In this document: positions 33,981-44,500 of the stretch, one piece after another
How positions within the stretch are numbered: position 1 is the first letter of the stretch
How the letters are laid out: the number at the start of each line of letters is the position of its first letter
DNA from: Lithobates sylvaticus
Lineage: Eukaryota; Chordata; Amphibia; Anura; Ranidae
NCBI GenBank assembly: GCA_028564925.1
Contig: CM053032.1
Location: 121,973,490 to 122,037,489 of the forward strand
Reading direction: 5' to 3'
Length of the DNA stretch: 64,000 bases
Position numbers and translations under genes: made by a program
Notes under the pieces: model-generated
Told to the model about the DNA's origin: nothing
What the model saw: only the letters and a program-made list of their open reading frames with translations
Databases searched by the model: none

Positions 33981-34980
33981 AGCCAATCAGTAGATCCTTC
34001 AGCTCAATACCCCACACCCCCATCCAGCTGATTGTCATTATACTAGTAGATATATACTCACATACTAGATGGCCTCAGTACATGCTGCTGATGACCCAGA
34101 GCTGGCTGATCCCTCACCCTAAACGATCTTTATTCAGGTAACAACAGTGTTTTACCACATAGGGCTGCCTATGTACCTCCATTATTATTACTTCACTATT
34201 CTCATATCTATACCCTATTTTTCAGCTACCTTTTGCTTGGCTTCGGTATTTGCCTGTTACAACGCTTGGGCTTTCCAGCTCGGGCCCTGTATTGGACCTT
34301 GTAACCTATGGAGGTTTTCCTAGCAAGCTTCCCACCATCAGTGACCACCTTTCTCATGTTTTTATAACACTTAATGTGTTTGCACCCCTCTACACCACGA
34401 CTAGTGGGTTCCCCTTTGTGGCAAATATGAATATTGGCATCTCATGTGAGTACCTCTACACTTCCATACAAACTTTTATGCAGTATACTGGTTGTATATA
34501 GCAATGGTCTAATATGACTGTATTATTTTGCTCCAATCTATATGTACTAACCTTATGATTCTTACACACATCTAGATGTGAATCTAAAGGATATCTAGCT
34601 GCCTTGATAAAGGACCAAAGTCCGAAACATGTTGGCATCATCCTTATTTCTCATGTATCAAGCAAGTTCTTAATTGTCACAACGTGTTTGTATGTTCATG
34701 CTGTTGATGTGTTAAAACTGTACAAGCCTACTTTATTATGTATGCAAACATACTGAACCCTATTCAGCATTTATATATCTGTACAATTTTTCTTTAATAA
34801 ACTATTTCACTTTATTAAGAGCATACACCTCTCCAGCGTCTATCTCCACTCCAAGCATCCCTCAGGGATATTGGCCAGTGTTTATGCACACTATAGCCTA
34901 CTGTTATTCTTATTTATTCAAATTTGGGATGCGATAGACTCCAACGTATCTCTACCTACCTTGCCCAATATATATATTTC
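33981..34980 (+). repeat. Penelope terminal repeat (pLTR), downstream, with intron
   Basis: Near-identical to 28844-29843, with the intron at 34138-34225 and the hammerhead-like motif at 34600-34637. It ends exactly at the 15-bp target duplication. Confidence 0.9.
34600..34637 (+). ncRNA. Hammerhead-ribozyme-like motif in the downstream pLTR
   Basis: Identical to 29463-29500, in the second terminal repeat. Two such motifs in direct repeats would define a one-unit RNA if both cleaved (inference). Confidence 0.55.
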
Positions 34981-34995
34981 CATGGCAGACATTAA
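34981..34995. repeat. 15-bp target-site duplication of the young PLE composite, right
   Basis: catggcagacattaa, matching 24737-24751. Confidence 0.95.
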
Positions 34996-35224
34996 AGGTG
35001 CTAACTTAGAGAGCCCGATTGGGATGCATTTTGCAGAGAAACATGCAAATAGTCAGGACTCGCCACATTTTTTTGGTTTTGGCTAGGATACATCCCCACA
35101 TATGTGGAGGTGGCTTTGACCAACACATATTACAAGTATAGGCCAGGTGGATCCACAAGCTTCGTGCTACTTTCCCTCAGGACTCAATGACTCAATAACA
35201 TCCAATATAGTTGTTTTTGCATAG
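34996..35224 (+). pseudogene. Old Penelope-like element, part 3 of 3 (GIY-YIG end and C-terminus)
   Basis: It continues the old PLE after the second insertion. The reading KGANLESPIGMHFAEKHANS follows directly on ...KDHMADI. Further on, RWIHKLRATFP and then LNDSITSNIVVFA (about 35150-35222) give the typical C-terminal block of these proteins, ending in a tag stop at 35222-35224. Frame changes are present between the blocks. Together with 130-514 and 24615-24751 it shows one old element carrying two later insertions. Confidence 0.85.
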
Positions 35225-35935
35225 GCTTGTGGGGATGAGGCCCTTGTCCTCATCAACATGGGGACATGGTGCTTTGGGGGGGCCCCTATCCCAAAGCACC
35301 CTCCTCATGTTGAGGGCATGTGGCCTGGTATGGTTCAGGAGGGGGACGCTCTCTCGTCCCCCTCTTTTCCTGCAGCCTGCCAGGTTGCGTGCTCGGATAA
35401 GGGTCTGGTATGGATTTTTAATATTTATACCAGACACAAAGGGCCTGGTAATGGACTGGGGGAATCCCTTGCCGTTTTTTTCAATGACTTTTATGTGTAT
35501 TGCCGAGGCTGACAATTCATTATAGCCGCGAGTAGTTTTAAATTACTTTTTTCCTTTAGAAATGTAATTTTGTGCAGGGATTGCTGTAAACACGGGAAAC
35601 ATGCGCCACTTTACAGGCATACTATAGACACCACTCAGGTATGAAATTTAAAAGAATATTTCACTTTTATTGTTTCACTTTAAGCATTATTATAATCACT
35701 GGTCCCGAAAAAACTTCTGTTTTTAAAACTTTTTGCATTGATAAATGTCCCCTGGGGCAGGACCCAGGTCCCCAAACACTTTTTATGACAATAACTTGCA
35801 TATAAGCCTTTAAAATTAGCACTTTTGATTATTCATGTTCGTGTACCATAGACTTGTGACGGTGTCCAAACTAATTTTTTGCCTGTTAGCATGTTCTGCT
35901 GCGAACCGAACCGGGAGGTGTTCGGCTCATCCCTA
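35225..35935 (+). mobile_element. hAT right-end fragment (non-autonomous or truncated)
   Basis: The last ~400 bases (35536-35935) are a diverged copy of the 24-kb hAT right arm. They contain cctttagaaatgtaatttt, aaacacgggaaac and tgtcccctggggcaggaccc, and end gcgaaccgaacc...GGCTCATCCCTA at 35935. The preceding part contains inverted ggtgctttggggg and ccaaagcacc arms and tggtatggatttt, which look like a common dispersed repeat. No left terminal repeat and no matching 8-bp duplication (the right flank is attatgat) were found, so the left side is missing or unrecognised. Confidence 0.7.
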
Positions 35936-36544
35936 ATTATGATCCATCCAAAATATATATAGAATACAACTAATTTAAAAATTTGAAGAAACAAACAAAA
36001 ATATACCTTAGTACAATGTTCAGTAAACCATGCCATCTGCTGACCTAAAGATTGTCAAAAGACAAACGGGGGAATATATTGTTTCCTGGTTGTAAAACAT
36101 ATACTTGGAATGAGAGTGGTGGAGGGCTGGAGGCCAGATTAAGTTTACATTGTTGTGTTTGCATGAACAAGCACCAGATTCTCTTTAGAGCACATTGTAA
36201 TGGGATCTGTTGGGCTCTGCAATGCATTTTATATGTGGGTTGTGTCTATGTATATCCTGGTTGGCTGCTGCAAACAGCAAGCACTCAAGAGGATAGGGAA
36301 ACATTTAGAACTTTGCACGTTTCCCTGAAAATCATATCATTATGCTGGAAAAATAGAAATCTTTGCAGATTACTGTCTGTACCCAAACAGTCAATGGGCC
36401 GTCAATCTTGATTTGGGTTAATTGATTAAATTGTATGCACCAATATGCAATATATTTTACTCTCCTTTACTTTATAGTCTGTGGTAAAGGTAATTTTCGA
36501 ACAATAATTGTAATGTCACTTCTCCAAAGATTGTGACGTGACTT
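35936..36544. other. Non-coding stretch, nothing recognised
   Basis: AT-rich sequence of about 600 bases. Reading frames here (for example 36052-36411, plus) show no family motif and no coding bias I can identify. No terminal repeats were found. Confidence 0.5.
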
Positions 36545-36547
36545 TAA

Positions 36548-37005
36548 GAGTCCATTCACACAGGGGCAATTTTGGATCCGACTTGAAGTCGCCCCAAGTT
36601 GCCTCAAGTCGCGCGACATGATAAAATCAATGTAAGTGAATGAGAGCCGTCTTAATGCACACTACTGAAGTCACTCCGACTTCAGAAAAGATTCCTGTAT
36701 TACTTCAATCCGACTTCTAGGCAACTTGTACCCATTGATTTCAATGGAAGTTGCCTCCAAGTCGGATCTCCTGTCTTAACTGAAGCAACTTTCCAGGAAG
36801 TAAAAATAGTTTTCTAGGTAAACCCCTCCCTCCCACAAAGCTGATTATTATGTGATTGGCCACTGGCAAAGTCCCCTGTCCTGGAGGCAACTTCAAGTTG
36901 CCTTGTAAGTTGCCTCAAGTTGTGCTGTGATTCATACTTAAGTCGTGTCCAAGTTGCCTCCCAAAGTCATGCTGGAAGTCGTGTTGCCCCTGTGTGAATG
37001 GACTC
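36548..37005. mobile_element. Foldback MITE 1, Harbinger-type ends
   Basis: Perfect terminal inverted repeats start gagtccattcacacagggg and continue inward, so the whole 458 bp is largely palindromic (cgacttgaagtcg, ccattgatttcaatgg). TAA lies directly outside both ends (36545-36547 and 37006-37008). This fits the 3-bp TWA target duplication of PIF/Harbinger elements. No coding capacity. Confidence 0.65.
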
Positions 37006-37008
37006 TAA

Positions 37009-37486
37009 GTGCCGGTTCACACTGGGGCAACACGACTTACAGCGCGACTTAGCAAGGCAACTTGGAAGCAACTTCAACGTGACTTGGAAGCAACTTGGAA
37101 GCAACTTCAACGTGACTTTGAGTTATTTACAACACAACTTCAAGTCGCCCCCATGCCAGGCGACTTTGGCTGTGGCCAATCACAGAATGATCAGCTCTCT
37201 GGGAGGGTGGGGTTTGCCTGAGTAAACAAATTTCTTTTCCTGTAGAGTCGCTTCAAAATAGATGGAGATCCGACTTGGAGGCGACTTCCATTGAAATCAA
37301 TGGGTACAAGTCGCCTAGAAGTCGGATTGAAGTAGTACAGGAACCTTTTTTGAAGTCGGAGCGACTTCAGTAGTGTGCATTGAGACGGCTCCATAGATTA
37401 ACATTACAGCGCGACTTGGGACGACTTGGGGCGTCTCGGGGCGACCTGAAGTCAGATCCTGAGTCGCCCTGGTGTGAACCGGCTCT
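37009..37486. mobile_element. Foldback MITE 2, related to MITE 1
   Basis: The left end gtgccggttcacactggggc mirrors gccctggtgtgaaccggctc at the right. The interior is made of the same cgacttgga/tccaagtcg modules as MITE 1, so the two are diverged relatives placed side by side, sharing the TAA at 37006-37008. The LTR element begins only a few bases beyond its right end. Confidence 0.6.
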
Positions 37487-37491
37487 TAGGG

Positions 37492-38013
37492 TGTGTTGCT
37501 ATGGGCATTTGTATAGTGACTTTATTGCAATAATATAGAGTTTAGATTTAGTAACAGCATATGTCTACAAAGGCCTCTTCCCCCTCCATTGATATGTAAA
37601 TAAACCAGATAGCCAGGTTTTGAAGATGAGCTAAGAAAGTAGTTTTTTTGCAGGAAGTGGGTGGGAGGGGCATAGAGGGGGTTTGAAAGAAAGATGTGTT
37701 TTGGGACAGAGGGACAGTGGTGTTTGGAGGACAAAGAGGAAACACATGGTTTCCAGGAGGTGGACTGAGATAAGGACCATGGAGGACATCTTGACCCCTA
37801 AGTTGAGTAATTGTTTAGTTTGCTTAATGTGCACATATTATACATGCTTATATGTGTAGGCATATTTTGTAAGCTATAAGTTGTGTTGTATTGTTCATCC
37901 TACAGTTTGTATGTGCAGATTTTTCCTTGTTTAGTAAAGCATTAAAACACTTCAGAAGTCTAAGCTTCCTTGGTTTTACCACAAGACTTAATAGATAGAC
38001 GCAAAACAATACA
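37492..38013 (+). repeat. 5' LTR of the gag-only element
   Basis: It starts TGTGTTGCTATGG, contains an A/T-rich region and agtaaagcattaaa, and ends gcaaaacaatACA. It matches 39538-40060 with few differences. Confidence 0.85.
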
Positions 38014-38075
38014 ATTGGGGGCTCGGCCGTGATTTGTGCTAAAATTTCAACTGAAGCAGACCTGTTTTATATGGT

Positions 38076-39104
38076 GTGTTTTGTTGCTTGTGCTGGGGGA
38101 AAATGCTGCGTACACTGTTTAGGAGGAGTAAGGCTGCAAAGATTTCTGGTGTCCAGGAGGACTTGAAGGCGTGCACCCTTCCTATCTGGGCCAGAAATAG
38201 TCAGTGGATGCCTGTTGCAAAGGAGCTGGCTAGATATGCTTCACCTTTGAACAGAGCTTGGGGGGATGGAGTCTGTGATCTTTCCTCAGATTTTAGTCTC
38301 AAACGTTTTGGGTTCGGTAAGGGAGAGATGCGGGCAGTTGCTGTGTTTGGTTTACCCTTCCTGCATGCTCTACATATTGAATCTGAAAAGAGGGAAAAGG
38401 CGGAATTAGAAAGAGATTTACTGAAGGAGCTGCTTGCAGTGGCATCCAAGTGTTTGGAAGAAACTGCAAGCAAGGCAAAAGATTTAGAAAGGAGGGTAAT
38501 CAAAGTTAAACCTGCAGTGGCTTTGAAGTGTGTTCAAACCCCTGTAGGCCGAGCTGAAGATTTGAGTGAGTGGTGTGCAGCCCTCAAGACCAAGTCTAAT
38601 GACCCTCTAACAAAGGACAAAGGCCCAAAGCCTGTAAGCAGAAGTAGGACATGTGCCACTGTTACTTCTCATAACCGGGAAGCAGAGGATTTGATCAGCT
38701 CAAATGACCGAGTTGAGTCAGATACAAGAAAGGCAAGGCCTATGATCTCCAGGAGACATGTGTGGATTGATTTACTTAAGGTGGGGGTCCCTAGAGAGGA
38801 AATAGATGGGATTCCTACACCAGCATTGTTTAAGAAGTGGAAGCAAATGGTTGGGAATGGTAGATTCAGTCACATTAAGTGTTTCTGTTGCCATAAAATG
38901 GGGCATTTTGCAAAAATGTGCCATGCTGTGAAGACTGAACAACAGCAGGCCTGTGTGCTTCCCAGGACAGCACGGAGAGACATGCAAATTTATTCGTTAC
39001 GTTGGAAGTCAATGCCTTTGCGTGAAAGTGTTTCAAGGCAACAGTGGGCACCCTACAATAGTTTTGCAGTTAGAAATGGGCAGATAGAGAAATGTGAGCA
39101 GTGA
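38076..39104 (+). CDS. gag-like protein with CCHC zinc knuckle (342 aa)
   Basis: An open frame between the LTRs, starting 62 bases after the 5' LTR. The C-terminal part has a CX2CX4HX4C knuckle (CFCCHKMGHFAKMC, around residue 268), the nucleocapsid hallmark. The middle has a charged, heptad-like helix (about residues 105-150). No protease or polymerase motifs follow. A 49-base piece of the same frame, from another copy, forms the left edge of the window. Calling it gag rests on the knuckle and on the LTR context; an alternative ATG at 38103 is possible. Confidence 0.75.
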   Translation: MFCCLCWGKMLRTLFRRSKAAKISGVQEDLKACTLPIWARNSQWMPVAKELARYASPLNRAWGDGVCDLSSDFSLKRFGFGKGEMRAVAVFGLPFLHALHIESEKREKAELERDLLKELLAVASKCLEETASKAKDLERRVIKVKPAVALKCVQTPVGRAEDLSEWCAALKTKSNDPLTKDKGPKPVSRSRTCATVTSHNREAEDLISSNDRVESDTRKARPMISRRHVWIDLLKVGVPREEIDGIPTPALFKKWKQMVGNGRFSHIKCFCCHKMGHFAKMCHAVKTEQQQACVLPRTARRDMQIYSLRWKSMPLRESVSRQQWAPYNSFAVRNGQIEKCEQ

Positions 39105-39537
39105 GCTATGTTTTTTGGCACAGTTGGAAGGAACATATAATCTGCTTTGTCTCTTACTCTTTTCAGGTATTGAGCATCGAGAGGTGGAGCAGGCAGAGCA
39201 GATGACCATACTGGATGGGAGGAGACAGACCAGAAGAGAGCCTGAGGAAAGGTGGCTGAATTGGAGTGGACTTTTTATCTGAGCATTTTCCTTATGACCA
39301 AGAAGAAAAGAGACTTTTCATCTGGGACTTTCTTTACAAACTGCCAAAAAACATTGTTAACCCTGCTCAAAAGTAATGTTGCAGCCTTCCAGGGACAAAC
39401 CAATCGTCTGACCGCCCACAAAATGGAGGTCGAAAGAGAATTTGTTCCTCCCATTTATACGGGGGGTTTATTTTGCCCTTTCCTGGACAAAAGGCTTTAG
39501 GAAGTTTCCTATTATCCTATAAAGTCAAGAGGTGGTA

Positions 39538-40060
39538 TGTGTTGCTATGGGGATTTGTATAGTGACTTTATTGCAATAATATAGAGTTTAGATTTAGTAA
39601 CAGCATATGTCTACAAAGGCCTCTTCCCCCTCCATTGATATGTAAATAAACCAGATAGCCAGGTTTTGAAGATGAGCTAAGGAAGTTGTTTTTTTGCAGG
39701 AAGTGGGTGGGAGGGTCATAAAGAGGGTTTGAAAGAAAGATGTGTTTTGGGACAGAGGGACAGTGGTGTTTGGAGAACAAAGAGGAAACACATGGTTTCC
39801 AGGAGGTGGACTGAGCAAAGGACCATGGAGGACATCTTGACCCCTAAGTTGAGTAATTGTTTAGTTTGCTTAATGTGCACATATTATACATGCTTATATG
39901 TGTAGGCATATTTTGTAAGCTATAAGTTGTGTTGTATTGTTCATCCTACAGTTTGTATGTGCAGATTTTTCCTTGTTTAGTAAAGCTTTGATACACTTCA
40001 GAAGTCTAAGCTTCCTTGGTTTTACCACAAGAACTTAATAGATAGACGCAAAGCAATACA
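39538..40060 (+). repeat. 3' LTR of the gag-only element
   Basis: Partner of 37492-38013, preceded by the purine-rich aagaggtgg. It is followed by a G-run and the next MITE end. Confidence 0.85.
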
Positions 40061-40071
40061 GGGGGGGGGGG

Positions 40072-40497
40072 CTGGTTCACACAGGGGCAACTCTGAATCT
40101 GATTTCAGGTCGCCCCAAGTCGCGCTGTTGAGAAAATCAATGTTAGTTAATGGAGCTGTCTTAATGTACACTACAGCAGTCGCTCCGACTTCAAAAAAGG
40201 TTCCTGTACTACTTCAAAACAACTTCCAGGCGACTTGTACCCATTGATTTCAATGGAAGTCGCCTCCAAGTTGGATCCCTGTACATATTGAAGGCAACTT
40301 TACAGGAAGTAGAAAGGAATTTACCCAGATAAGCAGCAAGGATTTTACCCAGGTACTCCCCGCTGCAGGCAGCCCCTCCTTCCCAAACACAGAGATTACT
40401 TTCATTTTGTACATTGTCTCTGTATTCTTCTACCTGTATACAAGGATCAACAATGTCTAGCAGAGCCAGGGTAGTGAATAGAAGAGAGGCTGTCTAC
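40072..40497. mobile_element. Partial foldback MITE 3 interrupted by the third hAT
   Basis: The left end ctggttcacacaggggcaac and interior modules (ccattgatttcaatgg, cgcctccaag) are those of MITEs 1 and 2. No right end is seen before the hAT starts at 40498. The last ~150 bases (tctgtattcttctacctg...) show no further MITE module and may be flanking DNA. Confidence 0.5.
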
Positions 40498-40786
40498 TAG
40501 GGATGGGCCCGGTGCTCGAACCCATGTTCGAATCGAGCACCAGTCGTTCGCCCGCTCGGCGAGCCCAGAACTATTTGGGCCGTTCGCATCACATTCGTGT
40601 GATGCGAGCGGCCCGCAATGCATTGCGGCCGGCACAGTGCATTGCTGGCTGATGATTGGCCAAGCATGCACTGTGACCCCGCATGCTTGGCCAATCACAG
40701 CGCCGGAAACTAGGAGAGCAATAATTGGCTACAGGCAGGACGCCTGTAGCCAATTAAAGCTCAGGGGCTTTAGTACACGCCCACTC

Positions 40787-40794
40787 TATAAAAG
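40787..40794 (+). promoter_or_regulatory. TATA box of the third hAT copy
   Basis: TATAAAAG in the same GGCCGCCACGCC context as 820-827, 750 bases before the transposase start. Conservation of this element between diverged copies supports a real promoter. Confidence 0.7.
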
Positions 40795-41089
40795 GCCGCC
40801 ACGCCGTCGGCCCAGGGCACATGTGTTCCGGCTTTTAGGAGAGCAGTCTGCTGATTGATTTTCTTCTTTGCTAAACCATTGCTAACTCGTGACCTGAGTC
40901 ATTCAAATCATTACTGATCATTGCTGCTGATTGCACAGAGTGTGATATTATCTGCTGCTGGGGATTAGTCTGGTGTGTGCGTGCTGTTAGTACAGCATTG
41001 CAGTAGCACCAATCGCAGTGCTGTTAGAACAGCATTGCACCCAACTTCTGTCCCAACCTTCTGTCCCATCCCAGGCAGGGATTTATAGG

Positions 41090-41520
41090 AGCCATATTGT
41101 GTTTGTGTCAGCACACGCTAGTGTTTCCTTTGTGAGCACACATAGGACCTATATTTTCTTGTCAGCACACATAGTACCTATAGTGTGTTTGTGTCAGGAA
41201 CCATAGGACTTATAGCGTGTTGTGAGCACACATAGGACCTATATTTTCTTGTCAGCACACATAGTACCTATAGTGTGTTTGTGTCAGCACCCATAGGACC
41301 TATAGTGTGTTGTGAGCACACATAGGACCTATATTTTTTTGTCAGCACACATAGTACCTATAGTGTGTTTGTGTCAGCACCCATAGGACCTATAGTGTGT
41401 TGTGAGCACACATAGGAGCTCTATTTCTTCATCAGCACACATAGTACCTCTAGTGTGTTTGTGTCAGCACCCATAGGACCTACAGTGTGTTGTGAGCACA
41501 CATAGGAGCTCTATTTTTTA
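41090..41520 (+). repeat. Short 5' tandem repeat of the third hAT (~85-90 bp units)
   Basis: About five units built of three ~29-base modules: agcacacataggacctat..., agcacacatagtacctat... and agcacccataggacctat..., each followed by gtgtgtt or ttttcttgtc. The modules resemble parts of the 64-bp satellite of the 24-kb element (agcacctataggactt...gtgtgttag). Both arrays thus seem to derive from one ~30-bp ancestor that expanded differently. Confidence 0.8.
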
Positions 41521-41543
41521 TACAATATACACTACCCACTACA

Positions 41544-44500
41544 ATGGCTGGAAGACCGCCAAGGAGAGGCAGACCGTCCCGAGGCAAGAACACAGGGCAA
41601 GCAGGCTCTGTTTCTAGAGACAACAGTGCTGGTCGTGGACGTGGTCGTGCATCGTCATCAGCACGTGGCCATGGGATACGCTTGTCTTTGTTTTCGGCAG
41701 CTGGACATGTTGAGCTGCATCATGCCGAAGGCTTGGTAGAATGGATGACCAAGCCCTCCTCATCCTCCTCATCCTCTCTCACCCAGGCTCAGGGTACTGG
41801 CAGAGCAGCTGCCAACGCGTAGTCAATGGCATCATCAGCCACCCCTTCCCTAGACCCACCATGTCCTCCTGAGGAGTTCCCCGAACTGTTTGAGCACAGT
41901 GTTGGGTACATGCTCCAGGAGGATGCCCAACAATTTGAAGGCTCGGATGATGATACCCAGCTTGAGGAAGGCAGTAGTGTGCGCGCAGAGAGAGGGGATG
42001 CTGAAGGACAGCAATCTGGCAGTAATGTTCCACCAGCTGCAGCTTACTGCCAGGTTTGCTCTAGTGGTGAATAGGGAGGGGATGATGAGGTCACTGACTC
42101 CACGTGGGTGCCTGAAGGGAGAGAGGAGGAGGAGGAGGAGGAGGATGCGGCGGCACATGTCCAACAAGGCAGGATGCCCCCTGGAGGCCAGCTAGAGGCC
42201 AGCACACCAACTGAATCACACCGCAGAGCTCCGCCTGTGCAGGGCGCTGCCTCTGCACGTTATCACAAAAGTTCTTTGGTGTGGGCCTTTTTTGAGATGA
42301 GTGCATCAGATCGCACCACTGCTATTTGCAATATTTGTCTCAAGCGTATCTCACGTGGCTAAAACATCAGCCGCTTGGGCACCACAAGCATGACCAGACA
42401 TATGTCGACCTGCCATGCAGCTCGTTGGCAATCGCACATTAAAGACCCACACCAAAGAACAAAGCGGACCTCTCCTTGCTCCTCATCAGCTGTGATCTCC
42501 ACCCCCACTATATCTTTAGTCCTCTCTGAAAGCTGCTCTGAGAGGACTGAAGGTGTAGAATTAGGTGTGTCACAACCAAGTACTTGCAGTACACCGACGT
42601 CCGATTGTAGCAGGCAAATTTCCCTTCCCCAGCTGCTGGACCGTCGAAAGAAGTATACTCCCAGCCATCCACATGCCCAGCGGTTGAATGCTAGCTTGGC
42701 TAAACTGCTAGCACTTCAACTGCTGCCTTTTCAGTTGGTAGACTCGGCCCCCTTCCGTGAGTTTGTTCAATGTGCGGTTCCTCAGTGGCAGGTTCCCAAA
42801 CGCCACTTTTTCTCATGGAAGGCGATTCCGTCTCTCTACCGGCATGTGGAAGGCAATGTCCATGCCTCGCTGGACAGGGCGGTCAGCGGTAAGGTGCATA
42901 TTACCGCTGACTCATGGTCCAGCAGGCATGGACAGGGACATTATCTGTCTTTCACGGCCCATTGGGTCACTCTATTGGCAGCTGGGAGGGATGCAGGACA
43001 AGGTGCAGTAGTGTTGGAGGTTGTTCCGCCACCACGCCTCCAAAATGCTACTATTGGTTGTGACACACCTCTCTCCTCCACCCCCTCCTCTTCTTCTTCC
43101 TCCATGGCCTCTTCGAGTGCTCTATCCTCGGAACCAGCGGTGCTCCGTAGGCGTACAAGGGGCTACGCGAGTACGCAGGCAAAAAGATGCCATGCCGTGC
43201 TTGCGCTGGTGTGTTTGGGGGACAGGAGCCACACTGGGGCAGAGGTTCTGGCAGCTCTGCAGGGGTAGGCCGAGAGGTGGTTGACGCCACGCCAGCTTAA
43301 GCCAGGAATGGTGGTTTCTGACAATGGCACCAACCTCCTCTCCGCCCTGCGACAGGGGCAGCTCACCCATGTGCCCTGTATGGCTCAAGTCCTCAATCTG
43401 GTGGTGCAGCGGTTCTTGGGCAGGTACCAAGGCTTACAGGATGTCCTGAGGCAGGCCAGGAAAGTCTGTGTGCATTTCCGCCGATCGTATAATGCCAGTG
43501 CTCGGCTGGCTGAGCTGCAAAAGGAGCTGAACCTGCCCAAGAACCGCCTAATATGTGACATGCCCACCAGGTGGAACTCAACGTTGGCCATGCTGCAGTG
43601 ACTGCACACGCAGCAGAGGGCCATCAATGAGTACCTTTGCGACTACGGCACCAGGAAAGGGTCAGGGGAGCTTGGCTTTTTTTCCCCACGCCAGTGGAGC
43701 ATGATCAGGGATGCATGCACTGTCCTCTCACCATTTGAGGAGGCCACGAGGATGGTGAGCAGTGACAGTGCATGCATCAGTGACACTGTACCTCTTGTCC
43801 ACCTGTTGGAGCATACGCTGCGTGGGATAATGGACAGGGCACTTGAGGCAGAACAGAGGCAGGAAGAGGAGGACTTCCTTGCCTCTCAAGGCCCCCTTTA
43901 TCGAGACAGTGTTCCTTCTGTCCCACCCATTACACAGGAAGAGGAGGAGGATTGTGTGAGCATGGAGGTGGAGCCTGGCACTCAGCATCAGCAGCAGCAG
44001 TCTTTTAGGGATGATGTACAGTCCCAACAAACCAGTGGACTTGTACGTGGCTGGGAGGAGGTGGCTGGCGATCATGTTGTCCTCAGTGACCCAGAAGACT
44101 CCGGACCGAATGCCTCAGCTAACCTACGTTGCATGGCCTCCCTGATCCTGCAAAGCCTGCGGAAGGATCCTCGTATTCTTCGGATCAAGGAGAGGGACCA
44201 TTACTGGCTGGCCACTCTCCTTGATCCACGGTACAAGGGTAAGGTTGCGGACCTTATCTTGCCGTCGCAGAGGGAGCAGAGGATGAGACATCTCAGGGAG
44301 GCCTTGCAGAAAGGTCTGTGCAACGCGTTCCCAGAAACTGGGAGGTTACAAACTCCTGGTCCTGGACGACGAGTTGCTGAGGCTTCAATCAGTAGCAGAA
44401 GGAGCAGTGGGGAAGGTGGACGTCTGACCGATGCGTTCAGACAATTTTTTAGTCCGCAGCCCCAAGGTATGATCGGTTCCAGCAACCATCGCCAGCGTCT

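Larger units (their letters stand above)
24752..34980. mobile_element. Young Penelope-like insertion: head-to-head composite of two copies
   Basis: A single insertion event is implied by one 15-bp target duplication around the whole 10.2 kb. The left part (24752-28843) is a minus-strand copy truncated at its 5' side, and the right part (28844-34980) is a full plus-strand copy. They meet head to head at 28843/28844, where the truncated copy stops inside its gene and the full copy begins with its upstream terminal repeat. Penelope elements in other animals are known for terminal repeats and for inverted, 5'-truncated partial copies attached to a full copy, which fits. The two copies differ by only a few substitutions plus a homopolymer length change, so the insertion is recent. 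Confidence 0.9.
28844..34980 (+). mobile_element. Full-length Penelope-like element, plus copy
   Basis: Order: upstream 1000-bp terminal repeat (28844-29843), short leader (29844-30079), one 1114-codon gene (30080-33424), 3' region with a GC-rich CRE/NRF1 block (33425-33980), and downstream 1000-bp terminal repeat (33981-34980). The two repeats have equal length and keep a constant offset of 5137 bp, with one substitution noticed (gggta versus ggata near 29729 and 34866). The gene is uninterrupted. This is a strong candidate for a recently active element. Confidence 0.9.
37492..40060 (+). mobile_element. Gag-only LTR retroelement (non-autonomous)
   Basis: Two near-identical LTRs of about 522 bp (37492-38013 and 39538-40060), beginning TGTGTTGC and ending ATACA, flank about 1.5 kb. 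A primer-binding-type tract (ttgggggctcgg) follows the 5' LTR and a purine tract precedes the 3' LTR. The only recognisable gene is gag. No pol or env is present, so it is incomplete by design or by internal loss and would depend on a relative. The high LTR similarity suggests a young insertion. Target duplication is unclear because the flanks are G-rich. It sits between foldback MITEs. Confidence 0.85.

Noticed and set aside
35192-35525. Frames of 84-107 codons on both strands
   Set aside because: Overlap the end of the old PLE and a dispersed repeat with inverted arms; no coding signature.
36052-36411. 119-codon plus-strand frame
   Set aside because: Cysteines suggested a PLE linker at first, but order and spacing do not match any PLE block in the window.
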